In this document: positions 1 to 6,009 of the stretch, piece by piece
How positions within the stretch are numbered: the stretch's first letter is position 1
Layout of the letters: each line of letters opens with the position of its first letter
Origin: an uncultured Eubacteriales bacterium
GTDB taxonomy: Bacteria > Bacillota > Clostridia > Oscillospirales > Acutalibacteraceae
DNA length: 9,659 bases
NCBI GenBank assembly: GCA_900321595.1
Contig: ONWP01000099.1
Span: 1 to 9,659 of the forward strand
Direction of reading: 5' to 3'
Notes under the pieces: model-generated
What the model was told of the DNA's origin: nothing
Databases searched by the model: none
What the model saw: only the letters and a program-made list of their open reading frames with translations
Position numbers and translations under genes: made by a program

Positions 1-291
1 CATTTCACGCAGGACGGCGTTGGTCGAGGTCACACTCGGCAGGTAGACGACCCGCAGCGCCCGGTTCTTCAGACAGGCTGTGATGCGCTCCGCCGAGATG
101 ACGTCGGGCGTGTGCGTCAGCCGGTAGCCGCGGTTCGTCACCGCCTCCACGCCGAAGCCGCGCGCCGTCAGCTGTCCCACAGCCTTCCAGACGGCGGAGC
201 GGCTCACGCCGAGCGCGTCGGCGAGCGCCTGCCCGGAGATGAACTCCCCCTGCCGCGCCGTCAGCTGCGCCAGCACCTTGTCAGAAAGCAT
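1..291 (-). CDS. birA: BirA N-terminal part: biotin operon repressor / biotin-protein ligase (cut by window edge)
   Basis: Bifunctional BirA attaches biotin to the biotin carboxyl carrier protein via biotinyl-5'-AMP and, in the holo form, represses biotin genes. Only the first 97 codons are in the window; the gene continues past the left edge. Residues 1-60 form a winged helix-turn-helix of the BirA type: the segment SGQALADALGVSRSAVWKAV is the HTH, followed by the wing signature EAVTNRGYRL. Near residues 88-93 the motif SVTSTN matches the start of the ligase catalytic domain (the family usually has a DSTN-like motif). The ATG at 291 lies inside the end of bioY (11-base overlap) and is preceded in the bioY frame by GGGAGG with 8 bases spacing, so translation is probably coupled. 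The HTH domain means this is the regulatory class of BirA, in keeping with the operator upstream of bioY. Family recognition is secure; the ligase half cannot be assessed. Confidence 0.93.
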   Translation of the reverse strand, partial: MLSDKVLAQLTARQGEFISGQALADALGVSRSAVWKAVGQLTARGFGVEAVTNRGYRLTHTPDVISAERITACLKNRALRVVYLPSVTSTNAVLREM

Positions 292-853
292 CCGGCACGC
301 CTCCCTTCGGCAGCGCCCGCACCAGCAGCGCCGCGAGCGCGAGCTTCACCGCGTCCGGGATGAGGAACGGGATCACGCACTTGCCGAGCACCGCCCAGAG
401 CGTGATCGTACCTGTCCCGCGCAAATACACAACCATGAACCACGCCGAACCGAACGCGTAATCGACCAGCAATCCGGCCGCCATCGCCGCCGCCAGCACG
501 GGAAGCTTCCGGCCCCACCGGCCCGAAGCGAACCCCACGAGCCACGCCGCGGGCAGAAAACCGATGAGATACCCGCCGGTGACGCCGGCCAGCGACGCGA
601 AGCCGCCGCGAAAGCCGGAGAAGACCGGCGCGCCGACAGCGCCCAGCAGCAGATACACAGCGACGGCCAGCGCGCCGCGCTTCGCGCCCAGCAGCGCCGC
701 CACGACAAACACGCCGAAGGTCTGCAGCGTCACGGGGATCTCCCCCACCGGGATCGTGATCCACGCGCAGACGGCCAGCAGCGCCGCGCCGAGTGCCGTA
801 AAGCAGGCGTTCAGCACAGCCGACTTGCCCGAAAATGTCTTTTTCTCCTCCAT
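281..853 (-). CDS. bioY: BioY biotin transporter, S-component of an ECF-type transporter
   Basis: BioY is the membrane-embedded substrate-binding subunit for biotin uptake. It works with the energising EcfA/EcfA'/EcfT module (not in this window) or, in some bacteria, alone. The 190-residue product is of normal BioY length and is almost entirely hydrophobic, with about six membrane segments. Family hallmarks are visible: an early ITIPVGEIPVTLQTFGVF segment (the conserved P-V-T-x-Q-T-F/L region), then LLGAVGAPVFSGFRGG and a G-x-x-G-G-Y-L-x-G-F segment, with a D in the last third (LIPDAVKLALA). The start is placed at the ATG at 853 because a strong GGAGGGA sits 5 bases upstream. The longer frame from 883 would begin upstream of the predicted transcription start. 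It is the first gene of a bioY-birA operon. The BirA-type operator over its promoter points to repression when biotin is plentiful. Confidence 0.95.
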   Translation of the reverse strand: MEEKKTFSGKSAVLNACFTALGAALLAVCAWITIPVGEIPVTLQTFGVFVVAALLGAKRGALAVAVYLLLGAVGAPVFSGFRGGFASLAGVTGGYLIGFLPAAWLVGFASGRWGRKLPVLAAAMAAGLLVDYAFGSAWFMVVYLRGTGTITLWAVLGKCVIPFLIPDAVKLALAALLVRALPKGGVPDAF

Positions 854-873
854 ACTTGTCCCTCCGAACGCAA

Positions 874-902
874 ATCGTATCACGGCGAAGGCGGATTGTC
901 AA
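874..902 (-). promoter_or_regulatory. Sigma-A promoter of bioY-birA
   Basis: On the minus strand TTGACA (902-897) is separated by 17 bases from TACGAT (879-874), close to the consensus. Transcription should start near 867. That leaves a leader of only about 14 bases, almost all of it the GGAGGGA ribosome binding site and its spacer, so there is no room for a riboswitch. Control must therefore be at initiation, which fits the overlapping operator. Confidence 0.82.
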
Positions 903-928
903 CCGATAATCAGAATTAAGTTGACAAT
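895..928. promoter_or_regulatory. BirA operator (biotin box), perfect 9-base inverted repeat
   Basis: ATTGTCAAC at 895-903 and GTTGACAAT at 920-928 are exact reverse complements separated by 16 bases. Read as the family consensus (TTGTAAACC, 14-16 bases, GGTTTACAA), the half-sites are TTGTCAACC (896-904) and AGTTGACAA (919-927) with a 14-base spacer. One arm contains the -35 hexamer of the bioY promoter, so bound BirA would block RNA polymerase. Location next to bioY-birA makes BirA the obvious ligand; binding itself is inferred. Confidence 0.85.
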
Positions 929-934
929 TCGCGT

Positions 935-969
935 AAAAACCAACGGCGGAGGGCGCTTTGTCCTCCGCC
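935..969 (-). terminator. Probable intrinsic terminator of the GxGYxYP gene
   Basis: GGCGGAGG (945-952) pairs perfectly with CCTCCGCC (962-969) around a 9-base loop. On the minus strand the stem is followed after 5 bases by a run of five T (939-935). It lies 38 bases past the stop at 1007 and just before the biotin operator, so it insulates the bioY promoter from read-through. The gap between stem and T-run makes it somewhat weaker than a textbook terminator. Confidence 0.65.
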
Positions 970-1006
970 TGCGTGATCGAATGCGTGCCGCCAGCCCGGC
1001 GTCCGC

Positions 1007-3208
1007 TCAGCAAAGGTGTCCCAGCAGGAAAAAGACGCGGTGGAACCAGCCCAGCATTTTGTCAAAGACGTTTTCGTCATGGAGCCTCGCGCATTTGGGA
1101 CAGCGCGCGTGCGACGCGTCCCTGCCGAAGATATCCACATCCGCGAGACGCGCGACGCCGTCGCCGCCGGGATCCGTGATCGTGATCCTGACGAACGCGG
1201 CTTTCCGCGGCGCGAAGCGCACAGTCGAGCGCAGCGCGCTGTTTCCCGCAACAGCGGCTGCCTCGCGCCAGGTCTCGCCGTCCGCGCTCACCTCGATCCG
1301 GAACGCCCGCGTGTTGAGCGCGGGATCCAGCCCGGCGGCCTCCGCGTGATAGAGCGAAATCCTGTCCACCTCGTACGCCGCGCCGAGCGAATAGGTCACG
1401 CTCGCCGCGCCGGCCTCGGCCGCCGTCCACATGCTGTCCGCACTGCACACGCCGTCCGTCGTGCGTGCCGCGTCCTCGCCGTCTGAGGCCACCGCGGTCA
1501 GCGCGGGCTTCAGCTTGAGATCCTGCGGCAGATCATGCGCTTCGTAGTAGAGGTTGAAGAAATGATCCGCGCGGACGAATTCGACGACGTCTTCGCCGAA
1601 ATCCGCCGCGTATCGATCAGACAGATGCTGTTCGAGCGCGATCACGTCGGCGATGTTGTGGAACGCCCACACGCTCGCCTGCGCGGCGACGAAGACAGGC
1701 GCTTTGCCGTCGTAGCGCAGATATTTGACCGCCTCGGTGATATCGTTTTCGATCTGCGTGAGCGGCGTCGTGCCCTCGGCGTTGCTCGCGAAATACCCGG
1801 GTGTCATTTGCATAAAGAGCATGTTTTTCGTAACGCCGGTGTACCGCAGACGCAGCGACGCGTTCGTGAAGTTCTGCACGGTAAGGCCGTAGAGATAGTC
1901 CGCGCCTGCATAGATCCTGCGCTGCCGCCGGGTGAGGTTGTCCCAGATCGTGACCGCGCGCAGCCCCGCCTTTTGCAGATACCGGTCGCTCAGCCCGACG
2001 AACGCGGAGAACTTTTCCGCGGAGCGGAACTGATTGCCCGTATTGCCGCCGAAGGTGTTGACCGGCATCGTGTAGCCCATGCCCGAGGGGCCGCAGACGA
2101 AGCATTCGCAGTCCGTCGCCCCCGCGTAATAGTAATTCATCATGCCCGGCGCGATATCGACAAGGGCGGGGCTGATGGTCCAGTTGACAGGCACCTGCCC
2201 GCGGTACTGCCGGTTGTCATCCCAGTAATGCCGCATCATGCCCATGTCGTACTGGATGTTGTCGCCGTCGCTGAGAAAATAAGCGATATAGATCTTGTTC
2301 GCAAGCGCCGGCGTCTTCGGAACGGCGGGCGGCTTCACATGCACAGACTGCGCGAAAACCGTGGGGTTCCGGAAGAAATCCGACGGCACGCACGACAGAC
2401 CGCACTGCGCGGCAACGGTCATGAGCTCGCGTTCCTGCCCCGCGTACCAGCCGGTAAGGATGGATTCGCCGGGCGTCATCGTATTCAGAAACGCTTTAAA
2501 AAGCTTCGTCTCCGCGCCGCCCGCGCAGGACAGATAGACGACGGCGCCGCCGACTGCGGCAGCGAGATCGCGCATCTGAAACGGCAGATCCGGCCGCTGC
2601 ACCACGAGGAGCCTGTGCGTGCAGTCCGTCCAGTACCGGTCAAAGAACCAGCGGTAAATGTCGACCGGCTCTGTGTAGGGCAGCTCCCGCAGATCCGCGA
2701 GAACGGGAAGCGCGACGCCGTTTTCCGTCCACCGCGCGTAAACGTCGTCGGTGAGCGGGATCGCGCGCATGGTGTTGCCGACGGAGCTCGCGAGATTCAT
2801 GTATTCCCGGCTGCGATCCGTCGCGTACAGCACCGCTCCGGCAGCGTCGGCAGCCAGTTCGCGGATATAGTCATAGGCGTTCTCCGGCGTCACCCGGATG
2901 AAGGAATACCCGTATTCGCCCAGCCAGGTCTCCACGTCGCCGTCCAGGATGACGACCCGCGTCTTGCGCGCGTTCGCGAAGCCCTGCAGACAGGCGAGCG
3001 CGAGCATCTCCTCCGCGGGAAACAGATCGGCCGGGAACGCGATGAGCGCTTCCTCCGGCGCGCTGAAAACGGGAAACGCCCTGTCGCGCGGCCACGACAT
3101 GCCGCCCTCGTCCGTTTCGTCCGTCGGGGCGCCCGCCGCAACGCCGGCCGGGCAGGCAAGCAGCAGGATCGCCAGGAGCATGGCGGCAAAACGTTTGATC
3201 GGTTTCAT
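1007..3208 (-). CDS. Secreted GxGYxYP-family putative glycoside hydrolase with discoidin (F5/8C) domain
   Basis: The 733-residue protein belongs to the GxGYxYP family, putative glycoside hydrolases whose substrate is not established. It starts with a signal sequence (residues 1-27). The segment LLLAC with Cys19 also fits a lipobox, so lipoprotein anchoring is possible. An N-terminal domain spans roughly residues 50-290. A catalytic-type domain spans roughly 300-540, with the family's SDGDN motif (S313-N317) and the name-giving motif as G376-M-G-Y-T-M-P382, where the second aromatic is Met. A discoidin/CBM32-like beta-sandwich follows (about 570-697), likely to bind glycans. The last 31 residues (703-733) form a CxxC...H...F...FH tail. 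The ATG at 3208 has GGAGGG 8 bases upstream. The gene has its own promoter and terminator, so it appears monocistronic. Family assignment is good; enzyme activity is inferred. Confidence 0.82.
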   Translation of the reverse strand: MKPIKRFAAMLLAILLLACPAGVAAGAPTDETDEGGMSWPRDRAFPVFSAPEEALIAFPADLFPAEEMLALACLQGFANARKTRVVILDGDVETWLGEYGYSFIRVTPENAYDYIRELAADAAGAVLYATDRSREYMNLASSVGNTMRAIPLTDDVYARWTENGVALPVLADLRELPYTEPVDIYRWFFDRYWTDCTHRLLVVQRPDLPFQMRDLAAAVGGAVVYLSCAGGAETKLFKAFLNTMTPGESILTGWYAGQERELMTVAAQCGLSCVPSDFFRNPTVFAQSVHVKPPAVPKTPALANKIYIAYFLSDGDNIQYDMGMMRHYWDDNRQYRGQVPVNWTISPALVDIAPGMMNYYYAGATDCECFVCGPSGMGYTMPVNTFGGNTGNQFRSAEKFSAFVGLSDRYLQKAGLRAVTIWDNLTRRQRRIYAGADYLYGLTVQNFTNASLRLRYTGVTKNMLFMQMTPGYFASNAEGTTPLTQIENDITEAVKYLRYDGKAPVFVAAQASVWAFHNIADVIALEQHLSDRYAADFGEDVVEFVRADHFFNLYYEAHDLPQDLKLKPALTAVASDGEDAARTTDGVCSADSMWTAAEAGAASVTYSLGAAYEVDRISLYHAEAAGLDPALNTRAFRIEVSADGETWREAAAVAGNSALRSTVRFAPRKAAFVRITITDPGGDGVARLADVDIFGRDASHARCPKCARLHDENVFDKMLGWFHRVFFLLGHLC

Positions 3209-3267
3209 ATTGCATCCCTCCGTGTCGGCTGACGGCCGCGCTGAGACTGTTTTTCTTTTTCAGACTT

Positions 3268-3296
3268 ATTATAACGGCAGGCGCGTCCGGTGTCAA
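3268..3296 (-). promoter_or_regulatory. Perfect-consensus sigma-A promoter of the GxGYxYP gene
   Basis: On the minus strand TTGACA (3296-3291), exactly 17 bases, then TATAAT (3273-3268). Transcription should begin near 3261, giving a leader of about 50 bases with GGAGGG before the ATG at 3208. I saw no clear operator repeat around it. Confidence 0.88.
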
Positions 3297-3322
3297 GACC
3301 GGCAGACGCGGGGAACGCGCCG

Positions 3323-3353
3323 AAAAAACAGGGCTCCCGGCAGACGGAAGCCC
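3323..3353 (-). terminator. Intrinsic terminator of the lipoprotein gene
   Basis: On the minus strand GGGCTTCCG (3353-3345) pairs with CGGGAGCCC (3339-3331), with one T-G wobble, around a 5-base loop, followed by TG and six T (3328-3323). It lies about 55 bases past the stop at 3409 and just upstream of the promoter of the next minus-strand gene, so the two genes are separate transcripts. Confidence 0.87.
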
Positions 3354-3408
3354 CGTAAAACTGTTGATTCGCCGCGTTCGTTACGCGCCCGGCGACTGCA
3401 GATCGCCG

Positions 3409-4044
3409 TTATTCCTTCACGAAGCTGACGCTCTCCTCAAAATTCCGTCTGAACGCGCCGTCAGCCTCCGGATCGGTCAGGATCACCCAGATCCGGGCGT
3501 ATTCGTCCTCTGAATAGGACGTATAGTAAACGAACGCGTGCGCGCCGGTGTTCTGGTCTGCCGGCAGCTCGCCGAAGAGCACCGTGCGGCCGCCCAGCTC
3601 GCGTTCCTGCAGACCGCCCTGCGCGTCCGTTTCAAAGTCTTCTTTGTGCGCGCCGTAGCCGCCCTGCATGAAATATGCGTAGATCCCGTAGGGGGATTCA
3701 TTCGCGGTCGCGTCCGGGTTCTCGGGATTGAAATGATAGCCGCGGTATTGCTCGCCGCTGTCGTCGTTCTCTTCGGCGGTAAAGGTGTCCGGATGCGCGA
3801 AGGACAGATAACAGTCCGTGCCGTCCGTTTTGTAGCCGTAGCAGTCGAGCGCGCTTTCGACCCAGTTCAGGCTGTCGGCGTCGATCACAGCCGCAGCCTG
3901 TTTCACGGGCGAAGCGTCCGAGGCGGCTTCCGACGCCGCGGTGCCGGCTTCTGTCGCGTTCTGTGTTTCCGGTTCCGACTTGCCGCAGGCGGCAAACGAA
4001 AGCAGCAGGAACAGGGCAAGCAGTAAAGCGATTCCTTTTTTCAT
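3409..4044 (-). CDS. Lipoprotein of unknown function
   Basis: The 211-residue product is not a family I recognise. It begins MKK, then a Leu-rich hydrophobic stretch ending in SFAAC, a lipobox with Cys20 as the lipidated residue, so it should be anchored to the outer face of the cytoplasmic membrane. Residues 22-52 form a low-complexity Ala/Ser/Thr/Glu linker. The rest (about 53-211) is a compact, acidic, aromatic-rich alpha/beta-looking domain with VESALDCYGYKTDG, YGIYAYFMQGGYG and RIWVILTDPEADGAF segments, ending NFEESVSFVKE. The ending resembles small secreted domains that finish on a strand like 'ESVSFV', but this gives no function. The ATG at 4044 is chosen because the predicted transcript starts near 4126, downstream of the longer in-frame start at 4167, and AAGGAG lies about 10 bases before it. 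It is divergent from the carbohydrate operon that starts at 4305. Confidence 0.85.
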   Translation of the reverse strand: MKKGIALLLALFLLLSFAACGKSEPETQNATEAGTAASEAASDASPVKQAAAVIDADSLNWVESALDCYGYKTDGTDCYLSFAHPDTFTAEENDDSGEQYRGYHFNPENPDATANESPYGIYAYFMQGGYGAHKEDFETDAQGGLQERELGGRTVLFGELPADQNTGAHAFVYYTSYSEDEYARIWVILTDPEADGAFRRNFEESVSFVKE

Positions 4045-4132
4045 TATAATCCGTCTCCTTCTTTGTCTCCCGCCTGTTCGGGACGCGGGCGTAATGCGTC
4101 CGGCGCCGCGGCGAAAAACCTGTTGTAAAACG

Positions 4133-4161
4133 ATTATAACACAAACTGTTTCGAATTTCCA
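4133..4161 (-). promoter_or_regulatory. Extended -10 promoter of the lipoprotein gene
   Basis: On the minus strand TGTTATAAT is a perfect extended -10 (TATAAT at 4138-4133), with a weak TGGAAA -35 (4161-4156) 17 bases upstream. Predicted start is near 4126, leaving a leader of about 80 bases. That leader contains no obvious structured element. Confidence 0.75.
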
Positions 4162-4226
4162 CCACAAAATTCAAACCAAGGAATTCAAGCCGGCAAATCA
4201 CAGTCCGGCGTTTTTCAGGCGCGGTA

Positions 4227-4255
4227 TTGACATTCATTTCCCCATACGATAAACT
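4227..4255 (+). promoter_or_regulatory. Probable promoter of the beta-helix / HAD / GH35 operon
   Basis: TTGACA at 4227-4232 is a perfect -35 and TAAACT at 4250-4255 is a 4-of-6 match to -10 at 17 bases. Transcription would start near 4262, about 43 bases before the ATG at 4305. The weak -10 suggests that activation or alternative spacing may matter. The region 4045-4304 holds only this promoter and the divergent one; I saw no convincing catabolite-control site. Confidence 0.6.
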
Positions 4256-4304
4256 GAACACAGAATAAAAACAAACGTCCCGCGATTGAAAGGATGAGCA
4301 AACA

Positions 4305-5966
4305 ATGAAGCATCTTTTTCAGAGAAACCGAAGCCGGTTGACCGCGCTGCTGATTGCGGGGATCCTCCTGTTCGGGTCGTATGTCACCGCCGGCGCGGCT
4401 GCAGTTCCCGCGTTCGAGTATCTGACCTGCCCGGAAGAGGCGATCACCCCCTTCGAGGAAGCGCATCTGGACCGGGCGGGCCCCGGCGACGACCTGCTGT
4501 CCAACCGCGGCTATGCGGAGACCGGCCTGTACGTCTCGCCCTACTGGACCTGCCGCGCCGCCGGGCAGCCAGTCCCGGTGTACGCCGCCATGTGCTACGA
4601 CGGCGTCCCGAACAAGGGCGTGCTCAGCTCCTTCCTCTACCTGTTCGTCAGGGACTTCGCGGACGGGATCCGGATCGAGCTCGACCGCGGCGAAAAGGTG
4701 AAAAACGCCGTCGTCCTGCCGACGACCCTCGGCGCGAAGGCCGAGGTCTCAGGCTCTGCCGTACGCTTCACGGCGAAGACGACCGGCGTCTACACGTGCC
4801 TCATCAATGACGACTGCCTGCTGGACGCGGTCACCGTCTTCGTGCGCGACTGTCCCGACGAGGACGCCGAGATCGCCGATTATCAGGCGAAATACGGCGC
4901 GGACCGGGTCAAGGTCTTCGAGCCGGGCCGGTACGACCTCGACTGCATCGAGACGGCGGACTGCGACGCGCTGTACTTCCGCCGGGGAGCGTATATCTGC
5001 GCAACGCATCTCTTTGATATCCGCGCCGAGGGCGACGTCTCGACCCGGCACGGCTTCCTGGACTTCTACGGCAAGACGGACGCCGTGATCGACGGCTTCG
5101 GCATCCTCGACTTCAACCGCGTGGACCGCAACGAGCTGTCGTACATCTTCATCAGCCACTGCACCGACTGCGTCATCGAGGGTCTTCTGTGCCTGAACCC
5201 CGCGGGCTGGAACTTCGCGACCTACGCCTGCGACGGGCTGGAGATCAGCGACATCGCCGTGTTCGGCTACCGCACCAACAGCGACGCGCTCAACGTCTGC
5301 GGCAGCGAAAACGTGACGGTCCGCGACAGCTTCGCCCGCAGCGGCGACGACTCCTTCAGCGCGAAGACGACCAACACCGAATACGCCCTCCGGCACGTCC
5401 GCTTTGAGAACTGCGTCGGCTGGAGCGACAAGTGCCGCGCCTTCGGGATCACGGGCGAGGTGTACAGCCCGATCGAGGACGTCGTCTTCACCGACTGCGC
5501 GGTGATCTACCGCAACGCCACGTGGGACAACAACCGCGTCTGCTCGCTGGCCGTCTCGGTGGAGTACGGCGGCGCGGACATCACCGACGTGCTGTTCGAG
5601 AACATCGAGATCTACCGCGACACAGGCCGGGCGATCTTCGTCCTGATCACGAACAAAAACCTGCAGAACTGCAAGATCAAGGACGTCGTCTTCCGCAACG
5701 TCACCTACCGCGCAGACGAGAAGGGGCGCATCGCCTCCGTGATCAAGCCCTCCGCCGGGGACAAGATCCGCCTGTGGTTCTTCCGCCTCGCCAAGCAGCT
5801 GCTGGCGTTCCGGTGCCTTGACGGAAAGCTCGAGAACCGGCCCGTCAACGGCAACGAGATCGAGGTGACCTTCGACAACGTGACCGCCAACGGGCACAAG
5901 CTCACCCGGTACAACTTCAGCCGGTATTTCAAGGTCTCCGGCAACGAGGACCTGCGCTTTTATTGA
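4305..5966 (+). CDS. Exported right-handed beta-helix protein, GH28/GH49-like (clan GH-N) putative polysaccharide hydrolase
   Basis: The 553-residue protein has an N-terminal signal sequence or membrane anchor (residues 1-32, cationic start, hydrophobic LTALLIAGILLF, AGAAA cleavage-like site). An N-terminal beta-rich domain follows (about 35-205). The remainder carries repeating 'V-x-F-x-N-V / I-x-D-V-x-F-x-N' rungs typical of a parallel beta-helix. The acidic motifs N325-S-D327 and G-D348-D349 are 21 residues apart, as the inverting catalytic aspartates are in GH28 polygalacturonases, and they resemble the three Asp of GH49 dextranases. A separate beta-sandwich before the helix also fits GH49 better than plain GH28. 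The GH28 GHG histidine is replaced by AFG (379-381), and I see no RIK motif. It carries about 20 Cys, many for an exported protein. First gene of the operon; the start has AAAGGA about 10 bases upstream. Substrate unknown. Confidence 0.78.
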   Translation: MKHLFQRNRSRLTALLIAGILLFGSYVTAGAAAVPAFEYLTCPEEAITPFEEAHLDRAGPGDDLLSNRGYAETGLYVSPYWTCRAAGQPVPVYAAMCYDGVPNKGVLSSFLYLFVRDFADGIRIELDRGEKVKNAVVLPTTLGAKAEVSGSAVRFTAKTTGVYTCLINDDCLLDAVTVFVRDCPDEDAEIADYQAKYGADRVKVFEPGRYDLDCIETADCDALYFRRGAYICATHLFDIRAEGDVSTRHGFLDFYGKTDAVIDGFGILDFNRVDRNELSYIFISHCTDCVIEGLLCLNPAGWNFATYACDGLEISDIAVFGYRTNSDALNVCGSENVTVRDSFARSGDDSFSAKTTNTEYALRHVRFENCVGWSDKCRAFGITGEVYSPIEDVVFTDCAVIYRNATWDNNRVCSLAVSVEYGGADITDVLFENIEIYRDTGRAIFVLITNKNLQNCKIKDVVFRNVTYRADEKGRIASVIKPSAGDKIRLWFFRLAKQLLAFRCLDGKLENRPVNGNEIEVTFDNVTANGHKLTRYNFSRYFKVSGNEDLRFY

Positions 5967-6009
5967 TCCGCAAAAAAAATGACGCCCGCTTACGAACAGG
6001 AGAACAACC

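Noticed and set aside
854..883. Longer bioY start at 883
   Set aside because: It would begin upstream of the predicted transcription start near 867 and lacks a ribosome binding site; the ATG at 853 has an excellent one.
854..930. Riboswitch or leader RNA before bioY
   Set aside because: The predicted leader is about 14 bases long; the palindrome is upstream of the transcription start and so is a DNA operator, not an RNA structure.
921..950. Plus-strand promoter from TTGACA at 921
   Set aside because: No -10 hexamer at 16-18 bases and no plus-strand gene follows; the hexamer is simply the second operator arm.
239..1013. Plus- and minus-strand frames crossing bioY and its promoter
   Set aside because: They run through the operator, promoter and terminator and have Arg/Gln/Gly-rich products without domains.
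1535..3232. 565-residue open frame on the plus strand
   Set aside because: It lies antisense to the GxGYxYP gene. Its product is Arg/His/Val-rich with no domain, signal or ribosome binding site; it is a by-product of GC-rich third positions.
4045..4167. Longer lipoprotein start at 4167
   Set aside because: It would add 41 Arg-rich residues before a clean lipoprotein signal and lies upstream of the predicted transcription start near 4126.
4294..4308. Four-codon frame ATG AGC AAA CAA TGA overlapping the beta-helix start
   Set aside because: Too short to claim as a leader peptide; it most likely arises by chance between the ribosome binding site and the real ATG.
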